From an uncultured Cytophagales bacterium (GTDB taxonomy: Bacteria > Bacteroidota > Bacteroidia > Cytophagales > Cyclobacteriaceae), in NCBI GenBank assembly GCA_913057175.1, contig CAJXNP010000003.1:62001-126000 (forward strand): a stretch of 64,000 nt of DNA, written 5' to 3'. Shown here in pieces: positions 38,092 to 48,861 of the stretch. Positions within the stretch are counted from its first letter, which is position 1. Each line of letters begins with the position of its first letter. The translations under genes and the position numbers were made by a program. The notes beneath the pieces were generated by a model. That model did not search any database, was not told the DNA's origin, and saw only the letters and a program-made list of their open reading frames with translations.

Positions 38092-39054
38092 GTGCGGACG
38101 TTACTATTTTTCATTTGTTCATTCCTGCTGTTTGTCAGTTGCAATCCTGAAAAAGAGATCAAGAAAGTGCGTATTGGCATGTGTTCTGACGTTCATCTGC
38201 CTACCATGCATGATGCCGAATACCGGATCTCTTCATTTATCGATAGCATGAAGATTGCCAAACCTGATTTCATTGTTGAGTTGGGTGATTTTGGGATTCC
38301 GGATGAGCGATATGAGCCCTACTTTGATATCTGGAATTCCTTTCCGGGGCCAAAATATCATATCATTGGCAACCACGAGATGGATGGGGGTACCTCGATG
38401 GAAGAAGCGTTGGCCTATCGGGGAATGAAGAATTCGTATTATACCTTTTCACAAAATGGATTTCTCTTTATTGTTCTGGACGGAAATGACAAGGAGTACC
38501 CTGAACAAAAAGGCTATCGATCCTTCATCGGACCTAAACAAGTCAAATGGATAAAAAAGGAGTTGGAAAAGGCTTCTCAACCCATTGTTTTCTTTTCTCA
38601 TCAGGGCATCGGGACAGATCCGGGAACTCCTGGCGAAAGATACAGCATCAAAAATTCGGAGGAAGTAAGGGCTATGTTTGAGGAGCATAATCGAAATCAT
38701 CCAAAAAGCCGGATCATCGCCAGCTTTAATGGGCACACCCACCATGATTTTGCAGAAAACATCAATGGGATCTGGTACATAACCATCAATTCGATGGCCT
38801 ATAAATGGCTTGGAGAGGAGTATGAACACCTGAGATACAGCGAGGAAGTCGACAAGGATTTTAGGTGGATAAAATTTACCGCACCCTATAAAGATCCTCT
38901 TTTTACCGTAATCGAAATATCAACAGAAGGTTACATCAAAATGTCAGGAAAATATTCGTCTTATGTCGGTCCATCACCCTGGGAGATCGGATATCCTGAA
39001 CATTTAAAACAGTTTGTCAAGCCAGAAATCAGGGAGAGGTTAATGGAATTTTAA
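38092..39054 (+). CDS. Metallophosphoesterase lipoprotein
   Basis: Lipobox LFVSCN; GMCSDVHLP, VELGDFG, IGNHEMDGG, FSHQG, FNGHTHHD. Confidence 0.88.
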   Translation: MRTLLFFICSFLLFVSCNPEKEIKKVRIGMCSDVHLPTMHDAEYRISSFIDSMKIAKPDFIVELGDFGIPDERYEPYFDIWNSFPGPKYHIIGNHEMDGGTSMEEALAYRGMKNSYYTFSQNGFLFIVLDGNDKEYPEQKGYRSFIGPKQVKWIKKELEKASQPIVFFSHQGIGTDPGTPGERYSIKNSEEVRAMFEEHNRNHPKSRIIASFNGHTHHDFAENINGIWYITINSMAYKWLGEEYEHLRYSEEVDKDFRWIKFTAPYKDPLFTVIEISTEGYIKMSGKYSSYVGPSPWEIGYPEHLKQFVKPEIRERLMEF

Positions 39055-39187
39055 GCGTACAAATGTATTACCGATGCCCTGGTATGTTTACAAAAGCTGG
39101 AATATTCACTTAAGTTTTTACGCTTTGGAACATTCCTCCTTTTTAGAATTATCGTCAGCATTTAAGCTCAATAGAAGTGCTATTTAC

Positions 39188-39751
39188 TCACTTATCTCGT
39201 CCATAATCACATTCATAACGCAACTCAGCAAACCCGGAACCCATTTGTCTTACGGAAATAAGCCTGAATGGTGGTGAGGTCACGCGACGAGGAAAAAGTT
39301 GCTTGCCTTTTCCCAGTGTTACCGATCCGACCTGAACAATAATCTCATTCAACAATCCGGCATCATAGAACTGCCCGGCCAGATCCCCACCCCCTACAAT
39401 CCAGATATTTTTCGAACCGGCAGCAGCTTTCATCTGTTCATACACCGGCCGGATATCTCCCTGTACCATGTGGATATTCCTGCCCTCTTCAAGAGGTAGT
39501 GATCTGCTTGAAAAAACCCACGTTGGTTGAGTATAAGGCCATGGTGAGCCAACAGAAGAAATTACTTCATCTTTATGGCGGAGCATCCACTCATAAGTGG
39601 CAGACCCCATAGCCAGAGCTCCGACCTCTGCGATAAATGATGGATAACTCGTCTCATTCACATCTCCTAATGTGAATAACCAATCCAAAGAATCATCTTC
39701 AGTTGCTATAAAACCGTCGAGACTGGTGGCGGTGTAATACTGAGTCTTCAT
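39188..39751 (-). CDS. Dihydrofolate reductase / RibD C-terminal family protein
   Basis: MKTQYYTATSLDGFIATEDDSLDWL; GSATYEWMLR; IWIVGGGDLAGQFYDAGLLNEI. Confidence 0.9.
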   Translation of the reverse strand: MKTQYYTATSLDGFIATEDDSLDWLFTLGDVNETSYPSFIAEVGALAMGSATYEWMLRHKDEVISSVGSPWPYTQPTWVFSSRSLPLEEGRNIHMVQGDIRPVYEQMKAAAGSKNIWIVGGGDLAGQFYDAGLLNEIIVQVGSVTLGKGKQLFPRRVTSPPFRLISVRQMGSGFAELRYECDYGRDK

Positions 39752-39851
39752 ATGTGTGCTTCTTATTATTTTGGTTTTCTCAATTGTCCTGCAAGGTGAA
39801 CAATTCATAAGTTTAACGTGGTTCGATAACGTGAACCAAAAAAACCTTCCT

Positions 39852-39976
39852 AAACGTCACTCAGAGCCCTTTTCTTGGGATGGGCGTAGGAAAAAGGGCG
39901 TGAGAGTCTCGCTATTACGAGATTCCTCCGGTTTCTCTACCCGCAAATCCACCCTGAAACCTCTGAATGACGGTTT
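39852..39976. mobile_element. MITE-like intergenic element with imperfect terminal inverted repeats
   Basis: AAACGTCACTCAGAG (39852-39866) / CTCTGAATGACGGTTT (39961-39976), internal hairpin TCTCG-N6-CGAGA (39907-39922). Confidence 0.6.
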
Positions 39977-40152
39977 TTGTAAGTTTCTTTTGTCGAACTA
40001 AGGTTAAGTTTAGATAAAAAAACTTTTTTCTCAAATTCCTTTGATCCGGCATTTACGAAAGAATTAATCTAATGAAGCAGGGAATAGCCTATTAGCAACT
40101 TTATTCCTGATAAACACTCTCCAATTATATTCTAATCTTAAATTTTATCGTC

Positions 40153-43100
40153 TTAACTGATATCGACAGGAAACTCGACATGAAAAGTCGCCCCCTGGTT
40201 AACGACACTTTCGCACCAGATCTTCCCTCCCATGGCATCTACATAGCGCTTTACGATGGCTAGTCCCAGACCAGTTGATTTTTCACCCGCCGTAGGTTTG
40301 GCGGACAGCTTTTGGAATTTGTTAAACAACATCTTCTGATCTGATTCATTGATACCCGGTCCGCTATCTTTTACTTCAATTTTAATTTCTTTTTCATTGT
40401 AATAGACTGCTATATTTACTTCTCCCCTGATAGGTGAAAATTTAATCGCATTGGAAAGCAGGTTTTCAAGTATTTGGAAAAAGAAGTTTTTATCAAGATT
40501 TACCAACCCTTCATCGACATTAGATATTTTTTGCAAGCTGATTTTCTTTTCTTCAGAAGTGGGTAAAAACGAATCAAATACCTGGTTGATCTGGTCGATT
40601 GCATCAAATTGTTCAATCTTTAATTCAATTTTCTTCGCATCAATTGCGCTGATATCCAGTATTCTGGTGATCATGTGATTCAGTCGATCGGTTGCGTCAA
40701 TCATTTTTTCCGAAAAATCAGTCACTTTTTCATTTTTTGTTTCCATTAGAATCAGCTGAGCAAGTCCCTTCATTTGATTCAACGGACTACGCAGGTCATG
40801 GGAAACGACATTGATCAGATCATCTTTTTCCTGGTTGAGATTCGTGAGTTCCACGTTTTTATTTCTCAGTTCATTCCTTTGTTGTTCCAGCTCTTGCGTC
40901 CTTTCTTCCACTTTTTGCTCCATGCTGTCATACAGCATCGCATTTTCCAGAGAAACAGCCATTTGTCCGGAGAGAAGCTTCAATATTTCGACCCGCCTGA
41001 CATTGAACACCCCGGTTGTGAGGTTGTTTTCCAGATGAATAAAACCCGTAATCTTTTTCTTGTTAACAATTGGAAAACACAGCATCGACCGGCAATCATG
41101 AGTTTTCACATAGTCATCATCTAAAAAGCGGTCATCACTCTGTGCATCTTCAATGATTAAGGTTTTTCCTGTTCTCTTCACAAATTGGATGATCCTTTCA
41201 GAGTAAAGCTGTCCATTTTTAGTCTCTTCACTCGCTGGTACGGTAATTTGCCCATTCTCATCAATAACGGCCTGTACCTGCATCCGATCACCGACATTCA
41301 AAATAAACACTCCACTTTGTGCACCGGCATTTTGAGTGACTATTTTCAGCAGTTGGTGGGTTAGCTTTTTTAGTTTGATCTCGCTGGAAATAGCTGACGA
41401 AGCCTTAATAATGGTCGATACATCAACCATGGAAAGATCCCCGCTCAATTCATTGTAAGTAGTCGATACAATTGTTCCATTTGCAGAAAGCTTCTCCTGC
41501 GGTCCGGCGTAACTTTCAAGCTTTTTCAGCTTGATAGCAACTCCCCATTTTTTATAAGCAGAATAAGCTTTCGTTAAGTGCTCTGCCTTTTTATTCACAT
41601 TTCCAATGAGCCCATAAAATTTACCTGTCAGTTCACTCGCAACAGCCAGATCATTGGTATATTGATTTTTGATCGCCTCGGCAATGCTATCTTCAAAAAG
41701 GGATTGCGCTTTTTCCTGATCTCTCTTAAAAATGTGGTTGATTCCAGCTTCTACAATCAAATATTTATGGCTGTAGTTCATCGGCGCATCCTTCTTCCAT
41801 TTTTTCAGTTTCCTTTGATTGTCAGCAATTCTTTTAACCCATTTTCTTCGCAATGCAGTTGATTCCGAATTTTGACACAACGCCAATCCAATCAGGGAAT
41901 CATAAAATACATGATGCGGAATGAACGGCGTACTCATTGCTACATCCAGCTCTTTCAATTTTTCACTATGTGTAAACGCATCTTCAAAATTCTCACATAA
42001 ATAATGATGGCTCATTTTAAGAAAATGGAAATGAAAAAGGGCTGTTTTGTCATTTCTCCTTTCCTGTTGGTCTTTGTTTTCCAGGAAAGCTTGCTCATCG
42101 AAATATTCACCGGTTAGCTCTGCAGGATTTTCCGGATTTGATGATAAATTGACAACTGCCTGGATATCGATCGAACTATATAATTCATAAGATTTTTGAT
42201 TAAGCTGACTTATTTTGCGATGAAATTCCTTCATTCTGGTCAGCAACGTAGGCAGTGACTCTCCCAATAAAAAGGAGTGATAAGAATGGACAAATATGGA
42301 ACCGGCAGCAAATTCCTGATCACCAGACTCTAAACCATCATGGTATGACTCAAGAAGCAAAGGCAATGATTGATTGAGGTGATCCTTCCAGTGATTGATG
42401 AATGTGGTGAAAATAAGTTTTGTTTTGGATTTTGCCTGGCTTGTTTCGGGAAAAGATTCCAGCATCTTGAGCGATTCAGTCCCGTAAAAATACCCTTCAT
42501 CCATTTTTCCCGCTATCCCACAGAGTAAAATACCATATGCCGCATAAGTAGATATCAGATCCGTTGAGGAGCCATACTTCAACGATAGCCGAAGCATTTT
42601 CATGATCACAAGAGGGAACAATTCCGGAGTAACATGATATGCAGCCGAGGCAAAACTAAGGATAATCTCGAGGATTGCCAGTGCCTTGCGGTCTTCAATT
42701 GGAGGAAGATTTTTAAAATGGCTGGCTTTTTTCCTACCGATTACAAACCTCGTTTTCAGGTAGCTGACAACTATCTGAAACTTTGTAGGATGTGCGGGGA
42801 AATGAACGTTAAAATTCTTCAAGACCTCAATTCCCAGATTCGTAGCTTCCTGGTAGCGGTTTCTGGCAATCAGGGAATAGATCGTAACTCGGTAAGCTTC
42901 CAGCTTTTCGAAAACTGAATCTGTATGTTTAAATACCTGGATCCCAAGATTTTCCATTTTGTCATAATCACCAACCAGGTAAGCGCATTCCATTGCACCA
43001 ATGAGCAATTGCAAAGTCAATTCCCTGTCATGGACTGTTTTGGAAGGTAACAGAAGTTCGATCGACCTTTCGTAAAGGGAAAGGGCATTTTGATAAGCTG

Positions 43101-45399
43101 AAGAAGATTTCGCCTTGATGGCCGCTTTGTAATTGAGAATAATTAATTCGCTTTTTAATTCAGAAGAAATCTTTCCATCAGCGCCATTGTTCAGATGAAA
43201 CACAACGTCAAATATCTGATCCATCAATTTTTCCGGGTCAATATTCTTCAGCATCTGCTCGCCTATCTTCAGATGCAAATCGGCCCTTAGCTCCTCGGGA
43301 ACCATCGCATAAGCAGCCTGCCTGATCCTGTCATGGGCAAATTTATAGCGTGGATTTTTGTTTACCTCACTACCATCAATCCTGCTTTGCAAACGCATAT
43401 AATCAGGATTTTCATCCAATAATGAGACATATTGATCTTTTACGAGATGATATAGGTATTCCTCCACCACGTGTCTTGATTTACTACTTATAAAGCAAAG
43501 TGTCTCCAGGTCAAATGTATCACCGATACATGCTCCTAACATCAATACTTCTTTTTCATCTTCATCGAGCTTTTCAATCTTACGAATCATGAATTCCACC
43601 ACATTGTCAGTAAAATTCATTTTCTCCATACCATTCAAATCAACTTTCCAGCTACTACCGCCACCCTCCCGCTGAAAAAATATCAGCTTGTTTTCATGAA
43701 TGGCCTGAAGGAATTGATTGACAAAGAAGGGATTACCTGCCGTTTTATCATATACTATTCTGGCAAGCATTGTTCCCTGATCTTTCTCCAATAGTAAAGT
43801 TTCACAGATCAGCTCCTGTACGTGCTTCAGGGAAAGCTCATGAAGATTTATTTTGTTAATCTCAACAACGCTTTTAAGCTCATTGATTACAAGCGCCGTA
43901 GGATGGGTATCATCTACTTCATTATCCCTGTAGGCGCCAATGAAATAAAAATTATCGATCTCTTCATCACTGATAATCTTTTTCAGCAAATGAAGGGATG
44001 AGCTGTTTGCCCACTGCAGGTCATCGACAAATAAAATAAGGGGATGATCACCGGTGGCAATAGCTTTAATGAATTTTAGAAAAGTATAGTCAAATCGATT
44101 TTGAGCTTCGTTGATGCCGAGCTTATCCAGCGGTTTTTGTTCACCAATTATCAGCTCAAGATTTGGGATGAGATCTGTGAGAAGCTTTCCTTCCGAACCT
44201 AATGCTACTTTTAATGTATCCTTCCAATATTTCAACCTTTCTTCACTTTCTGATAGCATGAGGTTGACCAGGTAAGTAAGCGCCTGGACCAGGGCATGGT
44301 ACGGTATATCTTTTTGAAATTGCTCAAATTTTCCATGAATAAAATAGCCCTTCTTTTGTGTTAGTGGCTTGTAAACTTCATAGATCAGGGAAGTTTTGCC
44401 CGTTCCGGAATAACCGGTGATAAGAGAGATTTCTTTGCTCTTCCCCAGCTTGTCAATGGAGTCCAGTAAAGTTGCAACCTCTTTATCCCTTCCATATAAC
44501 TTTGAAGGGGTCAAAAACTTCTCTGAATGATCCTTTTGAGCAATTTTAAATTCCTGAATGTTTACTTTTAGTTCTGTCTGACTGTAGCAATCCACCATAT
44601 CAGACAGCACTCCCCCTGCTGTTTGATATCTGCCTTCCATATTTTTTGAAAGCAGCTTCATAACGATCTCAGAAATTACCGGAGGCGTTTCCGGGTTCGC
44701 CTCCTCCAAAGGTGTGGGTTTTACAGCCAGATGAGCATGGACGAGCTCCATAGGATCTTGTGTGGTGAATGGAAGCTTTCCTGAAAACAGCTCGTATAAA
44801 ACCACACCCAGAGAGTACAAATCCGACCGCTGGTCTACCACATGGTTGACCCGTCCGGTTTGCTCAGGAGAAATATAGGCTAACGTTCCCGCTACATAAT
44901 TGGAAACATTTTGCACATCTGTCTTGGTATTCAGTTTCGTAGCCAGACCGAAATCAATCAAATTAACTTCCTGGTTATGATTAACCAGAATGTTGTGGGA
45001 GTTTACATCCTTATGAATAATATCCTGCTGATGAACTTTTTCAATGATCTTGCAAATGGAAATGGCAACCTGAAGTCGCTCGACGAAAGGCGGTGCAACC
45101 TGCTGTATATAGTCTTTCAGGGTAAAACCTTCGACATAATCAAGTATGACAGCCGGGCTGCCTTTAACTGTTGTCTGTCCATAGGATTTTCTTACCCCTT
45201 TTATTTCAATCTCCCTTAATAATTCATATTCATTTAAGATCTGGGTGGTATAGGGATAAAAATTTCTTTCCTCCCGGATTACCTTTAATAAAACCGGACC
45301 GTTAAACTCACTCTCTTCCTGATAATATATGAGTGAATTCCGACCTTCAGCTATTTTTCTGGCCTCTTTCTCTTCCAAATGAATCACATCATTCATCAT
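40153..45399 (-). CDS. Hybrid signalling protein: Ser/Thr kinase + AAA/STAND ATPase + helical repeats + GAF + histidine kinase (1748 aa)
   Basis: IIHKDVNSHNILV/LIDFGLA kinase motifs; Walker A GYSGTGKTS; GAF TGKTLIIEDAQSDDRFLDDDYVKTHDCRSMLCFPI; HisKA VVSHDLRSPLNQ; HATPase LLSNAIKFSP, DSGPGI, STGLGLAIVKRYV. Confidence 0.92.
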   Translation of the reverse strand: MMNDVIHLEEKEARKIAEGRNSLIYYQEESEFNGPVLLKVIREERNFYPYTTQILNEYELLREIEIKGVRKSYGQTTVKGSPAVILDYVEGFTLKDYIQQVAPPFVERLQVAISICKIIEKVHQQDIIHKDVNSHNILVNHNQEVNLIDFGLATKLNTKTDVQNVSNYVAGTLAYISPEQTGRVNHVVDQRSDLYSLGVVLYELFSGKLPFTTQDPMELVHAHLAVKPTPLEEANPETPPVISEIVMKLLSKNMEGRYQTAGGVLSDMVDCYSQTELKVNIQEFKIAQKDHSEKFLTPSKLYGRDKEVATLLDSIDKLGKSKEISLITGYSGTGKTSLIYEVYKPLTQKKGYFIHGKFEQFQKDIPYHALVQALTYLVNLMLSESEERLKYWKDTLKVALGSEGKLLTDLIPNLELIIGEQKPLDKLGINEAQNRFDYTFLKFIKAIATGDHPLILFVDDLQWANSSSLHLLKKIISDEEIDNFYFIGAYRDNEVDDTHPTALVINELKSVVEINKINLHELSLKHVQELICETLLLEKDQGTMLARIVYDKTAGNPFFVNQFLQAIHENKLIFFQREGGGSSWKVDLNGMEKMNFTDNVVEFMIRKIEKLDEDEKEVLMLGACIGDTFDLETLCFISSKSRHVVEEYLYHLVKDQYVSLLDENPDYMRLQSRIDGSEVNKNPRYKFAHDRIRQAAYAMVPEELRADLHLKIGEQMLKNIDPEKLMDQIFDVVFHLNNGADGKISSELKSELIILNYKAAIKAKSSSAYQNALSLYERSIELLLPSKTVHDRELTLQLLIGAMECAYLVGDYDKMENLGIQVFKHTDSVFEKLEAYRVTIYSLIARNRYQEATNLGIEVLKNFNVHFPAHPTKFQIVVSYLKTRFVIGRKKASHFKNLPPIEDRKALAILEIILSFASAAYHVTPELFPLVIMKMLRLSLKYGSSTDLISTYAAYGILLCGIAGKMDEGYFYGTESLKMLESFPETSQAKSKTKLIFTTFINHWKDHLNQSLPLLLESYHDGLESGDQEFAAGSIFVHSYHSFLLGESLPTLLTRMKEFHRKISQLNQKSYELYSSIDIQAVVNLSSNPENPAELTGEYFDEQAFLENKDQQERRNDKTALFHFHFLKMSHHYLCENFEDAFTHSEKLKELDVAMSTPFIPHHVFYDSLIGLALCQNSESTALRRKWVKRIADNQRKLKKWKKDAPMNYSHKYLIVEAGINHIFKRDQEKAQSLFEDSIAEAIKNQYTNDLAVASELTGKFYGLIGNVNKKAEHLTKAYSAYKKWGVAIKLKKLESYAGPQEKLSANGTIVSTTYNELSGDLSMVDVSTIIKASSAISSEIKLKKLTHQLLKIVTQNAGAQSGVFILNVGDRMQVQAVIDENGQITVPASEETKNGQLYSERIIQFVKRTGKTLIIEDAQSDDRFLDDDYVKTHDCRSMLCFPIVNKKKITGFIHLENNLTTGVFNVRRVEILKLLSGQMAVSLENAMLYDSMEQKVEERTQELEQQRNELRNKNVELTNLNQEKDDLINVVSHDLRSPLNQMKGLAQLILMETKNEKVTDFSEKMIDATDRLNHMITRILDISAIDAKKIELKIEQFDAIDQINQVFDSFLPTSEEKKISLQKISNVDEGLVNLDKNFFFQILENLLSNAIKFSPIRGEVNIAVYYNEKEIKIEVKDSGPGINESDQKMLFNKFQKLSAKPTAGEKSTGLGLAIVKRYVDAMGGKIWCESVVNQGATFHVEFPVDIS

Positions 45400-45407
45400 A
45401 AAATAAT

Positions 45408-46088
45408 TTACGGGGCTATGGAATAGGCCAGCATCGCGCTACCCCAAATCCACAGTCCTTCCAATATTCCCAAACCAATTGCCAGGAAATAATTTCCCCT
45501 TTTCACCGTCATGTAAATACAAGTCGGCAGCAAAAGCGAAACCAGCGCCTCACAGATAATGATGTAGTAAGGTGCATTCCAAATCATCGAAACATTTACA
45601 TACCACCACCATCCGGCATCCCTGGCAAAATTTTCATAAAATGGAATGTACATTCCACCGGCGATTGCCATTGCTATCGAAGCAATGAAAATGCCTTTCC
45701 ATCGAATCAGCAATAAACTGTAATATCCCAGCTGAACAAATACGTTCGCCCAGGCAAATGGCATATACAGCGGCGAACTAATCACCATAGGCTCATTTCC
45801 CGGGTAAATTAAGGCGTTGATGGTTGCTACAGAATAGTGATCGGCTATTAGTTCCAATATCCCTCCGGTAAGCCCGAATGCTAGGAGTAAAAAGATTAAC
45901 CGGCTATTGGCTATTATGGCGTAGACTATGAATACAAAAAAGCACAAATAGGTAATTATTGATGCGGAAATTGGTCCGGCTTTTAATATAGAACTACCCA
46001 AAGACCAGATCATCATCATGACCTGGGTACCAACTATTAACCAGGTAGTGTTTTTACTTATGCCCCAATTAGTCGATTGATCTTCCAT
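45408..46088 (-). CDS. Polytopic membrane protein (226 aa), function unknown
   Basis: Multiple hydrophobic helices; 8-nt gap to the kinase gene. Confidence 0.7.
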   Translation of the reverse strand: MEDQSTNWGISKNTTWLIVGTQVMMMIWSLGSSILKAGPISASIITYLCFFVFIVYAIIANSRLIFLLLAFGLTGGILELIADHYSVATINALIYPGNEPMVISSPLYMPFAWANVFVQLGYYSLLLIRWKGIFIASIAMAIAGGMYIPFYENFARDAGWWWYVNVSMIWNAPYYIIICEALVSLLLPTCIYMTVKRGNYFLAIGLGILEGLWIWGSAMLAYSIAP

Positions 46089-46098
46089 AGCTAAAAAG

Positions 46099-47406
46099 TT
46101 AATTTCTATCTTGTTTTTGTTGCCACGCGATCCTGTTCCCCCAAATATTGGGCGTCAGGAAAAATTTGTTTTGCCATTCTTCCGCAATATTCCAGTCCTT
46201 GCAAAGGGAAGGTGGAATAAAGAAGTGAATGTTTTTGCCACCGTTGTAATGTTTTAAATATCCATGCAAAAGAAGCTTGTTAAAAAGCCCTGAAGCTGCC
46301 TGAATAATTTGCGAATGGTCTTGTAAGTGGCTGATCTTTTTGGACAGGAATTTACTGATGGCCATCACCACCATTTCTTTAACCCCTGATCTTTCCGTTA
46401 CCCCAATTGTTGAGGCAAGATCAATACCGGTTGCCGCTGACATATCCTTGAAAAAGAACCACATCATGTATTCGGAGACGCCATTAAATACCGTTCCGGG
46501 CATAATGGTATCAATAAACGTGATGCACGACCGCGTAAGCTCTTCCCCTTCAAGTGATTGAGCGGATTGGTGCCGCAGGATCTTTACAGCGAGTTCCCAA
46601 TTATCTTTCTCTGTTTCGGGAAGCAATGCGGGATCTATTCCCATCAAATATCCGATTATCCTCCAGCAGTGTAAATAAGCTTCCCGCTGATCATTTGTCA
46701 GCTCTACATTCAAATTCTTGAGGCCATTGAGAATGATGGGGCCAAATGACATCAATGTCCCGGCGAGGTCCTCCTGGTTGATCGGCTCCCCAAGGACATC
46801 AACATCCCAGCCATGGGGGTTAAACTTTTCATGCTTTAGGAAGTAACGAATGGAAGCATGAATTAACCTGACTTTTTGCAACGTAATGATTCCACTTCCC
46901 CCGGGTGCCAGCCCTCCCGGAGACATGGCATTCACCACCATTTGAGCGGTCTCCATCAACCTTCTCGTCAGCGGATCCATATTACCTTTCCTGTCTGATA
47001 GTCGGCCGGTCATATAGAGGACCTTGGCTCCCTTATGACAAGTATAACACATCGGTAAAGACAGCACATTTAGCAACATAAAAATCTCCGGTCCGAAAAG
47101 GCTAAATACCATTTCCCCGGTTTTTACTTTATCGGTATTGGCCCAGGACGGAAGAACGCTTGTGCAATTAAAATAGCGAGTGATGGTTTGAAAAACCTCC
47201 TCCGGAAGGTCCCGGAACATTTCCGGGTGATAGCTTTCGTTTGTTACCAGTTTTAAGAAAACATCATTTACTTTTTCTTCATTTCCCGAAGTGATTATTT
47301 GAGTTATTACCTCATCTGCGATGGGGTCACTGTGTTTTCGCTTTTCTTCTAAAAAATCGTTGGTAATAACTTCAAGGCTAAAAGAGTTAGCATGAGAGGT
47401 AGTCAT
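46099..47406 (-). CDS. MpaB/latex-clearing-like oxygenase family protein (DUF2236-like)
   Basis: RLMETAQMVVNAMSPGGLAPGGSGIITLQKVRLIHASIRYFL ... NQEDLAGTLMSFGPIILNGLKNLNVELTNDQREAYLHCWRIIGYLMGID. Confidence 0.7.
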   Translation of the reverse strand: MTTSHANSFSLEVITNDFLEEKRKHSDPIADEVITQIITSGNEEKVNDVFLKLVTNESYHPEMFRDLPEEVFQTITRYFNCTSVLPSWANTDKVKTGEMVFSLFGPEIFMLLNVLSLPMCYTCHKGAKVLYMTGRLSDRKGNMDPLTRRLMETAQMVVNAMSPGGLAPGGSGIITLQKVRLIHASIRYFLKHEKFNPHGWDVDVLGEPINQEDLAGTLMSFGPIILNGLKNLNVELTNDQREAYLHCWRIIGYLMGIDPALLPETEKDNWELAVKILRHQSAQSLEGEELTRSCITFIDTIMPGTVFNGVSEYMMWFFFKDMSAATGIDLASTIGVTERSGVKEMVVMAISKFLSKKISHLQDHSQIIQAASGLFNKLLLHGYLKHYNGGKNIHFFIPPSLCKDWNIAEEWQNKFFLTPNIWGNRIAWQQKQDRN

Positions 47407-47595
47407 TCAATTAAAAAATTGTGTTTCAGTTAAGAGTGTGCTTCCGTAATCTATGCAATATTACATTTTCTTGTGTTAAAAACAGGGAGTTTTGTTAGAA
47501 AAAATAGTCTCAATACCCTAAAGAAAGTCAAAAGTCACCGGATTCGCTTGATTAAACACATTTCTATTATCTTAGGCAAAGCATAAGGACTTACT

Positions 47596-48861
47596 ATGAG
47601 CATCTCACGAAAAAAATTCATTAAGATAACAGCTGGCACAACGGCTGCCGGATTGTTTTCACCTCTCTCTTATGGGAATGGATTGAAAGGAAAGAATCCA
47701 GATGAATTGCCAAACATGACTGCTGATGCAAAGCCCATTTCTAAGGAGGAAAGAGGAAAAAGAATTACAAAAGCTCAACAACTCCTGGCTGAAAATCAAC
47801 TGGAAGCGCTGATCCTCGATTGTGGATCCTCCCTCTTGTACTTTACCGGCATTTCCTGGTGGCCAAGCGAGCGACCCATGCTTGCCATCATTCCTGTCAA
47901 TGGTGAAATCAGCTATGTCTGTCCCGCTTTTGAAGAAGGCCGGCTGAAGGAAATGATCACCATCGGAAACAAGATTTATACCTGGGAAGAAGATGAAAGC
48001 CCCTATGAACGAGTATTAGAAGCTTTGGAAAGTGCAGGCATTCGATCTGGCAAAATTGCCATGGAAGAAAGCCTTCGTTTTTTCATCCTTGACGGAATAC
48101 GTAAAGCTGCTCCGGATTTTGAATATGTGGGTGATCCGGTCACGAAATCTTGCCGGCTCATTAAATCCGATGCTGAAATCGCGCTCATGCAAAAAGCCAC
48201 AAATATTACGATGGAAGCAATCAAAACCGGTATCAGCCAGCTTCGGGAAGGCATGAGTCAACATGATGTCTCAGGTATCATCGCCAGTGCCCATGGTCGA
48301 ATGGGTGCCGTGCATGATTTTGCACTCGTTTGTTTCGCGCAAGCCTCTGCCTCTCCGCATGGCAGCATCCTTCCCCAGGAATTGAAAAAGGGCGATATCG
48401 TCTTATTTGACTGTGGTTGTCGGGTGCATGGATATTCATCGGACGTCAGCCGTACCATCGTCTTTGGCGCCAAACCGACCAAAAGGCAATTGGAGATTTG
48501 GAACCTGGAGAAAAAAGCCCAGGCAGCTGGATTTGCTGCTGTCAAATTAGGAGCCACCTGTGAAAGCGTAGATGCTGCCTCCAGAAAAGTGATCACCGAT
48601 GCCGGATTCGGCCCAGGCTATCAATTGCCAGGTCTGCCTCATCGCACCGGACACGGCATTGGCATGGATGGCCATGAATGGGGATACATTGTCAAAGGAA
48701 ACAAGCAGGAACTGCAACCAGGCATGTGCTTCAGCATTGAGCCAACCATCGCCATTCCCGGCGAATTCGGTGTGCGACTGGAAGATTGTGTGTACATGAC
48801 GGAAGAGGGTCCTAAATGGTTTTCACAGCCTAGCCCTGATATTGAGAGGCCTTTTGGTTAG
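47596..48861 (+). CDS. M24 family metallopeptidase (Xaa-Pro aminopeptidase-like)
   Basis: LFDCGCRVHGYSSDVSRTIVFG; GLPHRTGHGIGMDGHE; GMCFSIEPTI; GVRLEDCVYM. Confidence 0.92.
   Translation: MSISRKKFIKITAGTTAAGLFSPLSYGNGLKGKNPDELPNMTADAKPISKEERGKRITKAQQLLAENQLEALILDCGSSLLYFTGISWWPSERPMLAIIPVNGEISYVCPAFEEGRLKEMITIGNKIYTWEEDESPYERVLEALESAGIRSGKIAMEESLRFFILDGIRKAAPDFEYVGDPVTKSCRLIKSDAEIALMQKATNITMEAIKTGISQLREGMSQHDVSGIIASAHGRMGAVHDFALVCFAQASASPHGSILPQELKKGDIVLFDCGCRVHGYSSDVSRTIVFGAKPTKRQLEIWNLEKKAQAAGFAAVKLGATCESVDAASRKVITDAGFGPGYQLPGLPHRTGHGIGMDGHEWGYIVKGNKQELQPGMCFSIEPTIAIPGEFGVRLEDCVYMTEEGPKWFSQPSPDIERPFG

Noticed and set aside
39055-39187. A third cassette ending in GTCTAAC after the metallophosphoesterase
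   Set aside because: No GTCTAAC found downstream of 39054, so the cassette-like run cannot be extended to that gene.
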